Shown piece after piece: positions 1 to 7,513 of a stretch of 13,977 nt of DNA. The stretch lies in assembly GCA_000564995.1 (NCBI GenBank), contig JDFH01000018.1:1-13977 (forward strand), given 5' to 3'. Within the stretch, counting starts at the first letter, position 1; every line of letters starts with the position of its first letter. The notes beneath the pieces are model-generated. The model saw nothing but the letters and a program-made list of their open reading frames with translations, was not told the DNA's origin and searched no databases. The stretch is from Atopobium sp. ICM42b. GTDB taxonomy: Bacteria > Actinomycetota > Coriobacteriia > Coriobacteriales > Atopobiaceae. The translations under genes and the position numbers were made by a program.

Positions 1-265
1 GGTGTGTAATATGCCCGCATCTGAGCAGAATATCCGACTTAGGTGTGTTCCGTAGATACAGAATTTATCGATAGTTAAATTTCTTATATAAGTCTATTCA
101 TGTTTAAGCATATTAGGTTAAGTTTATGCATAGAGATGCATATCGGGTAGTGCGGCCGCCTAGCTGCCCGGCTCTCTTGATTAGGAACATGTCAATTCTT
201 TAGCAAAACCTACCAAAGCTGCGCTATTTTGTGCGCCAGGCCTAAAAGCCGACGCTAACACGCTG
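1..265. other. Left-end noncoding stretch, no gene recognised
   Basis: I find no convincing gene in this stretch. Bases 60-125 are AT-rich. A short inverted repeat, TATGCAT (125-131) and ATGCATA (136-142), encloses the four bases AGAG. Just after it lies a GC-rich patch (about 144-172, containing a NotI-type octamer) whose ends CGGGTAG and CTGCCCG can pair, with no T-run behind it. A minus-strand open frame at 181-441 runs into lsrF and has an arginine-rich, gene-unlike composition, so I do not call it. The stretch lies beyond the lsr terminator and presumably separates lsr from a neighbour outside the window. Confidence 0.5.
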
Positions 266-299
266 AAAAAAAGCTGGTAATCCTTACGGATTACCAGCT
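266..299 (-). terminator. Rho-independent terminator of the lsrACDBF operon
   Basis: A perfect 12-bp stem (272-283 with 288-299) closes a GTAA tetraloop (GNRA type, read on the minus strand) and is followed on that strand by seven T's (266-272). It lies about 110 nt past the lsrF stop codon and is a textbook intrinsic terminator for minus-strand transcription. Confidence 0.92.
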
Positions 300-339
300 C
301 AAGGTCAGTATGTTTCTCGTCACATGAGAAAGCCACGTG

Positions 340-374
340 TTCGCGCGCGTTCGCGCTTGGCGCGCTTTCGCGCC
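340..374 (-). repeat. GC-rich inverted repeats behind lsrF
   Basis: This short run of CG/GC dinucleotides lies between the lsrF stop and the terminator. One exact hairpin is GGCGCG (359-364) with CGCGCC (369-374) around a four-base loop. A second overlapping GCGCG/CGCGC pairing lies just before it (about 343-354). In the transcript it would form a stable 3'-UTR structure upstream of the terminator, possibly protecting the mRNA end. Function is inferred. Confidence 0.5.
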
Positions 375-410
375 CGTTGTACCTGCGGCGACGCCGTGCT
401 CGTTGCGCTC

Positions 411-1289
411 TTAGTGGGTTGCGTCCTCGAAGAACTCCCATGCCTGAGCGTCGGTTGCGCCCTCGTGAACGATCATGCGGACAGCCTCAGCCATCTGCAG
501 AGGATGGGTGCTCTGGAAGATGTTGCGGCCCATGTCAACGCCGCGTGCACCCTTGCGGATAACGTCGTATGCAAGGTGCAGAGCGTCGCGCTCAGCAAGC
601 TTCTTGCCGCCAGCAACAACAATTGGAACTGGGCATGCTGCAACGACTTCCTCGAAGTCTTCGCAGTCGTAAGTCTTAACAATCTGGCAGCCCATCTCAG
701 CAATGATACGAGTTGCAAGCTTGAAGAAGCGACCGGTGCGCTCCATGTCCTTACCAACAGCACAAACGCCAAGGGTAGGAATGCTATAGCGGAAACCAGC
801 GTTAATGACCTGGCTCAGGTTGTCGATGCTGGAGAGCTGGCCATCAGCACCGATGAAGGTCTGAACAGCCATGCAGTCTGCGTTCATGCGGATAGCGTCC
901 TCGATGTCAACAGCAACAACCTCGTGCGAGAGGTCGGACTGCAGCATAGAAGAGCCGGAAGAGACGCGAAGAGCGATGCCCTTAGAAACCTCAGGAGAAA
1001 CGCAAGTCCTGATTGCGCCACGGGTGCCCATGAAGCAATCGACGTAAGGAGCAAGCTGTGGAAGCAGCAGGTCAAGACGCTCGAGACCAGCGGTTGAGCC
1101 CATGAAGTAACCGTGGTCAAATGCGAACATTACAGTGTTGCCGCTCTTTGGATCAAAGATGTTGGAGAGGTGCTTCTGCATACCCCAGTCGAGGTTGTTT
1201 GCACCCTTTACATAAAATCCCTGATTGTTAGCAAAAGGAGTGTCTACGTGATAATCCTTAGCTACTTTCAATCCGTCCAGATCTGCCAT
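411..1289 (-). CDS. lsrF: 3-hydroxy-5-phosphonooxypentane-2,4-dione thiolase LsrF
   Basis: LsrF is the cytoplasmic class I aldolase-fold thiolase that ends AI-2 breakdown, transferring an acetyl group from 3-hydroxy-2,4-pentanedione-5-phosphate to CoA. At 292 aa it matches the usual length (about 291). From memory it aligns with E. coli LsrF end to end: MADLD start, LDWGMQ (33-38), FAFDHGYF (55-62), IVAGGKK-type VVAGGKK (224-230) and GVDMGRNIFQS (250-260). The Schiff-base lysine is K205 in QIVKTYD (E. coli K203). The ATG is preceded by AAAGGA five bases upstream. It is last in the minus-strand operon, 167 nt behind lsrB, with a stable hairpin in the gap that may lower its expression relative to the transporter. 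Stop TAA at 411-413. Confidence 0.97.
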   Translation of the reverse strand: MADLDGLKVAKDYHVDTPFANNQGFYVKGANNLDWGMQKHLSNIFDPKSGNTVMFAFDHGYFMGSTAGLERLDLLLPQLAPYVDCFMGTRGAIRTCVSPEVSKGIALRVSSGSSMLQSDLSHEVVAVDIEDAIRMNADCMAVQTFIGADGQLSSIDNLSQVINAGFRYSIPTLGVCAVGKDMERTGRFFKLATRIIAEMGCQIVKTYDCEDFEEVVAACPVPIVVAGGKKLAERDALHLAYDVIRKGARGVDMGRNIFQSTHPLQMAEAVRMIVHEGATDAQAWEFFEDATH

Positions 1290-1319
1290 GAAAATCCTTT
1301 CAATAAAACCTTAAAGCGC

Positions 1320-1390
1320 GCAGAAGAGGAGTGGTTCTTTGGCGGCGCCCTCCTTAGGAGAACCGCCCTAGGAGGACCACCCTCCTCTGC
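1320..1390 (-). other. Structured intergenic segment between lsrB and lsrF
   Basis: Imperfect outer arms (1320-1335 and 1376-1390) enclose an interior with its own inverted repeats: CCTCC with GGAGG, GGCGG with CCGCC, and CTCCT with AGGAG. The minus-strand RNA should fold into a branched, GC-rich structure directly upstream of the lsrF leader. The region is noncoding and contains several Shine-Dalgarno-like and anti-Shine-Dalgarno-like blocks. The structure is visible in the sequence. A role in lsrF mRNA stability or translation is inference. Confidence 0.5.
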
Positions 1391-1408
1391 GGCTGAATTA
1401 CCTCATAA

Positions 1409-1438
1409 GCTGGCGAGAAGATCGGTCTTCTCGCCAGC
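1409..1438 (-). repeat. 13-bp perfect hairpin between lsrB and lsrF
   Basis: Exact 13-base arms GCTGGCGAGAAGA (1409-1421) and its complement (1426-1438) surround a four-base loop. It begins 18 nt past the lsrB stop on the minus strand. No T-run follows, so it looks more like an mRNA 3'-end stabiliser or partial attenuator than a full terminator, which agrees with lsrF belonging to the same operon. The arm sequence recurs downstream of the cupin gene (9528-9587). Confidence 0.75.
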
Positions 1439-1456
1439 CGTGAACTTACGCCTTGA

Positions 1457-2581
1457 TTAGAAGGAGTAGTTGTTCATGTTCTCCTTGGTGAAGACAAGGC
1501 GCTCAGGAAGCAGGACAACGCCGTTGTTCTTCTCGCCAGTCTTTGCGCCCTCAGCGATGGAGTCGTTAGGCTCAACCTTGACATCGCCAATGCTTGGGAT
1601 GGAGATGGTGTCGCCAACCTTGACCTCGTTACCAGCTGCAAGGAATGCTGCAACGTAGCAGCCCATAGCGCCCTGAACTGCGCAGTCCCAGAGACCCCAG
1701 TTGTAGATGGTGCCGTGCTCGCAGTAGGACTTGATGGACTGTGGAGAAGCAAAACCGGTGATGGTGATCTTCTTTTCGTCGTAGCCCTTGTTCTCTGCAG
1801 CCTGAAGCTGACCAGGAAGAGCGGTGGAGTCGTTGCAGATGATCAGGTCAATCTCTGGATAAGCGTCAAGGATTGCCTCACCAATGGTAATTGCCTGCTC
1901 TGCGTCCTGGTTGGAGTAGTAGTTCTCGTGGACGTTCTTCCACTTAGGATACTTCTCCTTGATGATCTTCTGTGCAGCTACCTGCCAGGAGTTCTGGTCG
2001 GTAACGGTTGCCTGGGAGTAGTGCCAGACGTAGGTGATCTCGTCCTTCTCTGGATCCTTGCCGCGCTCCTTGAGGCCAGCGACGCCCATGTCAACGAGCA
2101 TCTGGCCAAGGATCTCTGGGGTGCCCTGAGAAACCATGAGGGTACGATCCTCTGGGTTAGCGTCGGAGTCCCAAGTGGTAACTACGATACCAGCAGCGGT
2201 TGCCTTCTTCAGTGCGTCGGAAACGCCCTTTGCGTCAACGGTGGAGATGCTGATTGCGTCTACGCCGTTAGCAACTGCCTGGTTGATGACGGAAACCTGA
2301 GCGGAAACAGATGCGGTTGCGTCGCCGATGTAGTCAACGGTGAAGCCCCACTCCTTAGACTTGTCCTGTGCGCCCTTGTTTGCGGACTCGAAGAATGCGT
2401 TACCGGTGACCTTAGGAATAAATGCTACGGTCTTACCCTTGACGTCTCCGCCACCCTCGGACTTCTTGGTCTCTTCCTTCTTCTCGCCACCACCATTATT
2501 GCAGCCTGCCAGAGCGAGGCCAGCGCTAACTGCGGTAATACCAGCGGCACCAATAAAACCACGACGAGTAATCTCTTGCAT
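1457..2581 (-). CDS. lsrB: AI-2-binding lipoprotein LsrB (ABC substrate-binding protein)
   Basis: LsrB is the extracytoplasmic receptor that hands AI-2 to LsrACD. From ATG 2581 it is 374 aa. I chose this ATG over an upstream in-frame TTG (2623) because GGGAGG lies six bases before it and the signal peptide then starts correctly. Residues 1-27 are a lipoprotein signal with a twin-arginine motif TRRGFIG (5-11) and lipobox LAGC (C27), followed by a charged Gly/Lys/Glu linker to about 50. Salmonella LsrB ligand positions map to K57, D138 (TTWDSD), D195-Q196 (VTDQN) and P256. The A222 position is Q258, a contact known to be through the backbone. The C-terminus VVLLPERLVFTKEN is diagnostic of LsrB rather than RbsB. 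It lies 45 nt behind lsrD. Confidence 0.96.
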   Translation of the reverse strand: MQEITRRGFIGAAGITAVSAGLALAGCNNGGGEKKEETKKSEGGGDVKGKTVAFIPKVTGNAFFESANKGAQDKSKEWGFTVDYIGDATASVSAQVSVINQAVANGVDAISISTVDAKGVSDALKKATAAGIVVTTWDSDANPEDRTLMVSQGTPEILGQMLVDMGVAGLKERGKDPEKDEITYVWHYSQATVTDQNSWQVAAQKIIKEKYPKWKNVHENYYSNQDAEQAITIGEAILDAYPEIDLIICNDSTALPGQLQAAENKGYDEKKITITGFASPQSIKSYCEHGTIYNWGLWDCAVQGAMGCYVAAFLAAGNEVKVGDTISIPSIGDVKVEPNDSIAEGAKTGEKNNGVVLLPERLVFTKENMNNYSF

Positions 2582-2626
2582 AGGTAACCTCCCTTGTCTG
2601 TGCCTAAGGCACAATTTCCCCAAAGC

Positions 2627-3661
2627 TTATGCCTTGGCTTTACTGCTGCTTGAAAGCAGCGATTTCAAAAACGCACCAATATTTGTTCCGCTTGCTGCCG
2701 ATCGAGCAACGATGACAACAACCAGCAGGACACCAACAGGAATATCCAGGTACTGTGGGCTTACCTTGAAGCACAGTGGCAAGCCGAAGCGCAAGAATGC
2801 AATAACAAACGAAGCAAGTGCGGTACCAACAATGGAGCCCTTACCACCAGTAGAGAGCGTGCCACCCAAAACAACTGCGGTGATGATGTCCATGGTAAGG
2901 TCGGCGCCAAGGTCGGACTTAGCGGTACCCAGGTAAGCGGTCAGGACAACACCTGCAATAACAGCTGAAACTGCGGTGAGCATGTAGGTGGACATGATGA
3001 CTGCTCGGCTGTTAATGCCAGAGAACTCAGCTGCGCTCTGGTTAACGCCAACCAGGGTAATGCGGCGACCATACTTGGTCTTGTGCAGCAGAATGAACGC
3101 GATAACCAGCATCAAGATGTAGATCAGCAACTGGAATGGGATGACGCCAAAGAGCTGGAAGTTAGATACAAACTTGAAGTCCTCGGGGAAACCGCCAATT
3201 CCCTGGTAGCTCTCGGTCTTGGAGAGCGTGGAGATGAGCAGCGCCAGACCGGAGTACAGAAAGCTACCACCCAGGGTAACAACCATTGCTTGCACTCGAC
3301 AGTACGCAATCAAGAAGCCCGAAAGCGCGCCACAAGCAACAACCAGGACAAAGGCAACGCCTACAGCGCCCCAGATAGGAAGACCAAAGTCCTGCCAGCC
3401 AACGCCAATGGTGATGGACGTCAGACCAACCAGAGACGCAACCTGAATGTCGATGCCGCCGGTAACCATAACAAGCGTTACAAAGAGCGAGATCATAAAG
3501 ACTGGCAGGTTATCGTTAATGCTGGTAAACAGCAGTGCTGGACGCAAGAACTTACCGTTTGCAGCACCAAAAATCACAAACTCAAGCACAAGCAGACCGA
3601 TGAGGATCATGTTCCAGCTTGTCTGACCCTTGGACAAGAATCCCTTAAGTGTCTTCATCAT
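2627..3661 (-). CDS. lsrD: AI-2 ABC transporter permease LsrD
   Basis: One of two inner-membrane permeases of the AI-2 importer, 344 aa (E. coli LsrD about 330), of the BPD_transp_2 / RbsC-like family with about nine to ten hydrophobic segments. Family landmarks are VTGGIDIQVASLVGL (66-80) and the cytoplasmic coupling loop MDIITAVVLGGTLSTGGKGS (257-276). The start codon shares one base with the lsrC stop (TAATG), and only a weak purine stretch precedes it, which points to translational coupling to lsrC. A second ATG follows immediately. LsrC and LsrD pair asymmetrically, and this one is assigned as LsrD from its operon position and the IDIQVAS signature. Confidence 0.92.
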   Translation of the reverse strand: MMKTLKGFLSKGQTSWNMILIGLLVLEFVIFGAANGKFLRPALLFTSINDNLPVFMISLFVTLVMVTGGIDIQVASLVGLTSITIGVGWQDFGLPIWGAVGVAFVLVVACGALSGFLIAYCRVQAMVVTLGGSFLYSGLALLISTLSKTESYQGIGGFPEDFKFVSNFQLFGVIPFQLLIYILMLVIAFILLHKTKYGRRITLVGVNQSAAEFSGINSRAVIMSTYMLTAVSAVIAGVVLTAYLGTAKSDLGADLTMDIITAVVLGGTLSTGGKGSIVGTALASFVIAFLRFGLPLCFKVSPQYLDIPVGVLLVVVIVARSAASGTNIGAFLKSLLSSSSKAKA

Positions 3662-4737
3662 TAGCGAACACCGCCCTTCTTACCCAAAGGGCTCATAGCT
3701 GCCTCACCAAAGTCTGCAATCTGCTCTGCAAGAACCTCAGAAGTTGCCTTTGGAGAAACACGTGCGTTCAGACGGGCATGCCTGTTCTGAACAATGGAAC
3801 GGTGCTGAAGCAGGGCGTCCACAACAACAATGACAATCAGGATGACGCCGGTAATTGCGTTGTCGTAATTTGACGAGAAGCCCATGAAGACCAACAGGTA
3901 GCTGATGGATGCCATGATGACGGAACCGACAGCTGCACCAAGGACGGAGCCAACGCCACCAAGCAGGCTAACGCCACCAAGAACGCAGGCTGCAATAGCC
4001 TTCATCTCGTAACCATTGCCGCTCATTGGGGTAACAAAACCAATACGGCTGCAGAAGATGATGCCGCCGATAGCTGCCATAACGCCGCAGATGACGTATG
4101 CCAGAATCTTGGTCTGAAGAGCTGGAATACCAACCAGGGTTGCACCGTTAGCGTTATCGCCAACTGCTGCAAACCAGCGACCACGACGGGTCTGGATTAG
4201 TGCAAAGTGAATCAGAATAACCAGTGCGATAACTGCGCAATAGTAAACCGTGAAGTCGCCAATACCAGTTACTGCCGAGAAGTCCTTGAACTCCTTAGGA
4301 AGGTTCTCAACCCACTGACCATTGGTGTACACGTAAACAATACCGCGCAGAACACCGTTGGTGCCTAGGGTAAAGATGAGCGATGGAGCTTTCATAACGG
4401 CAACGCCCCAGGCGTTGACCAGGCCAATTGCTACACCAATAAGAATACCTACCAGGCAAGCAACAGGCAGTGGAGTTCCATCTCTCAGCATGCTGCCAAC
4501 TACCACAGCAACAAGACCCAAGTTAGAACCAACAGAAACGTCAATCTCACCAATAAACAGGGTGAAAGCCACACCAACAGCGACCAATGTGTAGACAACG
4601 GACGTGTTAAAGCAGGCAGCAATTGTTGCTGGTGTCAAGAATGCAGGATTCATTGCACCAACAATAATAAAGAGAGCAATCAGGAATGCGAGGCTGCTCA
4701 GTCCCCTAGCCTTGAGAAGGCGCTTTACAAGATCCAT
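3661..4737 (-). CDS. lsrC: AI-2 ABC transporter permease LsrC
   Basis: Partner permease of LsrD, 358 aa (E. coli about 342). Landmarks are IGEIDVSVGSNLGL (62-75) and the coupling loop EMKAIAACVLGGVSLLGGVG (244-263), as in the RbsC family. A hydrophilic C-terminal tail of about 45 residues (from 312) extends beyond the last membrane segment and is probably cytoplasmic. ATG 4737 is preceded by AGGAGG with six bases between, and the TAG stop of lsrA (4748-4750) lies inside that ribosome binding site, so the two genes are tightly packed. It sits second in the lsrACDB order known from enterobacteria. Confidence 0.93.
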   Translation of the reverse strand: MDLVKRLLKARGLSSLAFLIALFIIVGAMNPAFLTPATIAACFNTSVVYTLVAVGVAFTLFIGEIDVSVGSNLGLVAVVVGSMLRDGTPLPVACLVGILIGVAIGLVNAWGVAVMKAPSLIFTLGTNGVLRGIVYVYTNGQWVENLPKEFKDFSAVTGIGDFTVYYCAVIALVILIHFALIQTRRGRWFAAVGDNANGATLVGIPALQTKILAYVICGVMAAIGGIIFCSRIGFVTPMSGNGYEMKAIAACVLGGVSLLGGVGSVLGAAVGSVIMASISYLLVFMGFSSNYDNAITGVILIVIVVVDALLQHRSIVQNRHARLNARVSPKATSEVLAEQIADFGEAAMSPLGKKGGVR

Positions 4738-4747
4738 ACGTCACCTC

Positions 4748-6301
4748 CTACAATCCAAATGCAGCGGACATGAGGTTGTCCTGCGTAATTTCTTCTTTTT
4801 TGAACTCGTGATTAATGCGTCCCTGGTACATAGTGAACGCGCGGTCAGCAAGCTCAATAATCTCTTCCATATCAGAAGAAATCAGAAGAATAGAAACACC
4901 TTGCTTACGGAGCTCCTGCAAAACGGCGTACACATCGCCACGAGCAGCAGCGTCAATACCACGGGTTGGCTCGTCCAAAATAACAACCTTTGGAGCAACC
5001 GAGAATGCGCGGCCAATAACAATCTTCTGCTGGTTACCACCAGAGAGGCCGCCTACCTCCTGATCAAGGCCAGTAACCTTGGTACGGAAGTTATCAACGT
5101 AGTTCTGAGAAACCCTATCTTCTTCTTTGCGGTTAAGCAGCAGCTTACCCAGGGAAGAATTTGCAAGCAGAGAGCTTGTGGTGTTCTCGGCAACGTCACG
5201 AATTCTAAACAGACCGTCGTTAAAGCGATCCTCTGGGACATAGCTCAGACCTGCAGCAATAACGTCCTTGGTGGACTTGCCGGTAATGTCTTTGCCATCG
5301 ACAAATACCTTGCCGCCCAAAACCTTATCCATACCGTAAATGGTGGTAGCCATCTCTGATCTACCAGCACCAACGATACCCGCAAGACCAACAATCTCGC
5401 CTGGATAAATGTTGAGGTTTACGTCAGCAAAGCCATAGCCGGTGAACTCAGCAAGCTCAAAAATAGGCTCTGCGTCGTAATCAATGTTTGCGCTCTCGGC
5501 AATTTCTTTCTTAATCTCTGCTGCGTCTGGTGGAAGAAGTCCGCGCACAAGATCTTCTCGCGTAAAGTCCTCTACCTTGCCGCGCATAGCCATAACGCCG
5601 TCGCGCAGAATACCAATGCTGGTAGAAATCTCAAAGACCTCTGCCAGTCGGTGGGTAATGTAGATGATGCCAATGTTCTTCTGCTTGAGCTCCTGGACTA
5701 CCTTGAAGAGGCTCTGTACCTCGTCAAAGGTAAGTGCAGAAGTTGGCTCGTCCAGAATAAGAATCTCGGAATGACGCATAAGACCGCGGAGAATCTCAAC
5801 CATACCCTGCTCAGCAATGGAAAGCGTCATTGCCTTGCGGTCCAGATCAAGCTCCCAGCCAATCTCTTTCATAGTATCTTCGAGCATCTTGTTGAGCTCA
5901 GCTTTTGGAGCCTCAAAACCAATGGTGATGTTCTCTCTAACGGTCATGTTAGGGAACAGCATTGGCTCCTGAGGAACCATATAGATACTGTGTGCAAGTG
6001 CGGCCTTAGGATTGGAGATATCAACCTTTTGACGATCGATAGAAATTTCTCCCTCATCGGCAGAGTAAATACCCATGATGATCTTCATGAGGGTAGATTT
6101 ACCGGAACCGTTGCCACCAATAAGAGAGATGACCTCTCCTGGCGCCAAATCTAAGTTAATGCCTTTTAATACTTCGTTGGAACCAAATGACTTCTTGATT
6201 CCACGAACGGAAAGAAGTGTGTCGCACTGCTCACACGCATCTTTTCCTTCAGGCGACTTTGGGTCAGTGGCATCGATATCGATGTCAAAAGTTTCACCCA
6301 T
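4748..6301 (-). CDS. lsrA: AI-2 ABC transporter ATP-binding protein LsrA
   Basis: Duplicated ATPase that powers AI-2 import, 517 aa from ATG 6301 (E. coli 511). I prefer this start to an upstream in-frame start (6337) because AGGAGG lies four bases before it. The N-terminal ATPase has Walker A GGNGSGKST (62-70), a degenerate signature around LSIAEQG (160-166), Walker B LILDEPTSAL (181-190) and H-loop H217. The C-terminal ATPase has a Walker A without lysine, GIVGAGRSE (308-316), as is normal in the RbsA/LsrA family, plus signature LSGGNQQK (419-426) and Walker B VVILDEPTRGID (439-450). It has an extra acidic N-terminal stretch of about 27 residues. It is the first gene of the operon, transcribed from the divergent promoter region. 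Confidence 0.95.
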   Translation of the reverse strand: MGETFDIDIDATDPKSPEGKDACEQCDTLLSVRGIKKSFGSNEVLKGINLDLAPGEVISLIGGNGSGKSTLMKIIMGIYSADEGEISIDRQKVDISNPKAALAHSIYMVPQEPMLFPNMTVRENITIGFEAPKAELNKMLEDTMKEIGWELDLDRKAMTLSIAEQGMVEILRGLMRHSEILILDEPTSALTFDEVQSLFKVVQELKQKNIGIIYITHRLAEVFEISTSIGILRDGVMAMRGKVEDFTREDLVRGLLPPDAAEIKKEIAESANIDYDAEPIFELAEFTGYGFADVNLNIYPGEIVGLAGIVGAGRSEMATTIYGMDKVLGGKVFVDGKDITGKSTKDVIAAGLSYVPEDRFNDGLFRIRDVAENTTSSLLANSSLGKLLLNRKEEDRVSQNYVDNFRTKVTGLDQEVGGLSGGNQQKIVIGRAFSVAPKVVILDEPTRGIDAAARGDVYAVLQELRKQGVSILLISSDMEEIIELADRAFTMYQGRINHEFKKEEITQDNLMSAAFGL

Positions 6302-6387
6302 AGTACCTCCTACCAAAAATAACAAACGGCCGTACAAAATCTCACACTTTGAAGATATCTATAAATAGGCATTCTTCAAAGCACCGT

Positions 6388-6415
6388 CACGGCAAACGGT
6401 ATTATTACTGCCGTG
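6388..6415. promoter_or_regulatory. Candidate LsrR operator O1
   Basis: Exact inverted repeat CACGGCA (6388-6394) and TGCCGTG (6409-6415), with centres 21 bp apart, that is two helical turns. It would lie just downstream of the predicted lsrA transcription start. The spacing suits a multimeric SorC/DeoR-type repressor such as LsrR, encoded next door. The operator role is inferred from position and symmetry. Confidence 0.6.
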
Positions 6416-6428
6416 AATGGTATTTTTG

Positions 6429-6437
6429 ATTGTATCA
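6429..6437 (-). promoter_or_regulatory. Predicted lsrA promoter (extended -10)
   Basis: The minus strand reads TGATACAAT, an extended -10 element (TGn followed by a 5/6 match to TATAAT). No good -35 lies at 16-18 bp, which extended -10 promoters can tolerate. The start would fall near 6422, giving a leader of about 120 nt. The candidate operator at 6453-6479 covers its -35 region and the one at 6388-6415 covers its early transcribed region. Confidence 0.5.
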
Positions 6438-6452
6438 TGAACAATAGTCCGC

Positions 6453-6479
6453 AATACCGCTATACGCAATTATGGTATT
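6453..6479. promoter_or_regulatory. Candidate LsrR operator O2
   Basis: Exact inverted repeat AATACC (6453-6458) and GGTATT (6474-6479), with centres 21 bp apart, the same spacing as the neighbouring repeat at 6388-6415. Further GGTATT half-sites occur at 6398-6403 and 6419-6424. It overlaps the -35 zone of the predicted lsrA promoter and lies upstream of the lsrR promoter, so it could control both. Confidence 0.55.
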
Positions 6480-6493
6480 TGTAGTATATCTTC

Positions 6494-6522
6494 CTGTTAA
6501 TAGGGAGAATAATTACTATAAT
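6494..6522 (+). promoter_or_regulatory. Predicted lsrRK promoter
   Basis: A perfect -10 TATAAT (6517-6522) sits 17 bp from a weak -35 CTGTTA (6494-6499, 3/6). Transcription would start near 6529, about 55 nt before the lsrR ATG. The surroundings are AT-rich, as expected for a promoter. Confidence 0.55.
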
Positions 6523-6584
6523 GAAGTCTAGTATGTTAGATACAAATGTTTTATCATTAAACAAAAGTATCAACTGGAGGACGG

Positions 6585-7499
6585 ATGGACGAGCAGACAT
6601 ATGCACTAGCCACCAAGGCTGCATGGTATTACTACATGGAAGATAACACCCAGGCTCAGATTGCTGAGGTCATGGGCGTTTCTCGTGCAAAAGTTATTCG
6701 TCTGCTTGAAGAGGCTCGCGCGCAGGGCATTGTTCAGTTCAGCTTCAGAAAAAACGACAGCCAGCGCGTTTCCGCAGAACAACTCCTTATTGACCGCTTT
6801 GGCCTCAAGGATGCTTTTGTGATACCCACTCCCCTGGACAGCTCTGCTATTAACCAATCTATTGCTCAGGGCGCAGCTCACTACGTCTCCGATCACCTGC
6901 GCGAGGACGGCTACCTCAACATTGGCTACGGCGACACCGTCAGTCGCATGCTGGGATTTCTTGCCAAGAACCGCGAGGAGTCGCTCAACGTTGTAAGCCT
7001 TACGGGCGGCGTGAGCTACTACCTGCCATCCGTTGGCACCACTGCCTACTCCATGCACCTGTTCCTGACACCGTCTCCACTTGTTGTGTCTTCTCGCCAA
7101 GTGCGCGATGCACTTCTTGATGAGAAAAGCCTGCAAGACGTGTCCACTATGACGGAATATGCAGACATGAGTGTGGTTGGTATCGGCGCCGCAGTTGAGG
7201 GCGCCACCGTTTTGCGCAATGGCATCCTTAACGAGGGCGAGCTGACCGTACTTAAGATGCAAGGAGCCGTCGGTGACGTCCTCAATCACTTTATGGATAA
7301 AGACGGCAATCTTATTCAGACAGAAATTGAAGATCGTGTCATTAGTACCGATCTGGACAAGCTTCGCCAGCTCAAGAACGTTGTTGGCGTTGCTGGTGGC
7401 AAAGATAAAGTTACGGCAATTAAGGCAGTGCTTAACGGCGGCTATCTGAACGTGCTCATCACGGATTCAGACACCGCTGCTGAGCTGCTTCTTTCGTAA
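6585..7499 (+). CDS. lsrR: Transcriptional repressor LsrR, SorC/DeoR-like
   Basis: LsrR represses lsr transcription until phospho-AI-2 binds. It is 304 aa (E. coli 317). An N-terminal helix-turn-helix (about 22-45) includes TQAQIAEVMGVSRAKVIRLL. The C-terminal SorC sugar-phosphate-sensing domain has the family blocks GYGDTVSRM (114-122), SLTGGV (138-143), VVGIGA (197-202), GAVGD (227-231), GVAGGKDK (268-275) and LITDSDTAAELL (291-302). From memory the last block is almost the same as in E. coli LsrR. The start codon follows GGAGG with four bases between. It is divergent from lsrA and 14 nt ahead of lsrK. In E. coli the pair is ordered lsrK-lsrR, so the order is swapped here. Confidence 0.94.
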   Translation: MDEQTYALATKAAWYYYMEDNTQAQIAEVMGVSRAKVIRLLEEARAQGIVQFSFRKNDSQRVSAEQLLIDRFGLKDAFVIPTPLDSSAINQSIAQGAAHYVSDHLREDGYLNIGYGDTVSRMLGFLAKNREESLNVVSLTGGVSYYLPSVGTTAYSMHLFLTPSPLVVSSRQVRDALLDEKSLQDVSTMTEYADMSVVGIGAAVEGATVLRNGILNEGELTVLKMQGAVGDVLNHFMDKDGNLIQTEIEDRVISTDLDKLRQLKNVVGVAGGKDKVTAIKAVLNGGYLNVLITDSDTAAELLLS

Positions 7500-7513
7500 A
7501 CAAGGAGGATTTG

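Noticed and set aside
144..172. tRNA or plus-strand terminator in the GC-rich patch
   Set aside because: No T-loop or acceptor pattern can be seen and no T-run follows the imperfect stem.
181..441. Minus-strand open frame of 86 codons at the left end
   Set aside because: It overlaps the lsrF 3' end and its terminator, has an arginine-rich composition from CG-repeat DNA, and no family resemblance.
324..1097. Long plus-strand open frame opposite lsrF
   Set aside because: It is the antisense shadow of lsrF, whose sequence and conserved lysine are unmistakable.
1715..2587. 290-codon plus-strand open frame opposite lsrB
   Set aside because: It is a shadow of a strongly supported gene with low-complexity Leu/Val-rich translation and no ribosome binding site of note.
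6302..6428. Riboswitch in the lsrA leader
   Set aside because: The inverted repeat there is short-armed with a 14-base gap and fits a protein operator better. No known aptamer pattern was recognised.
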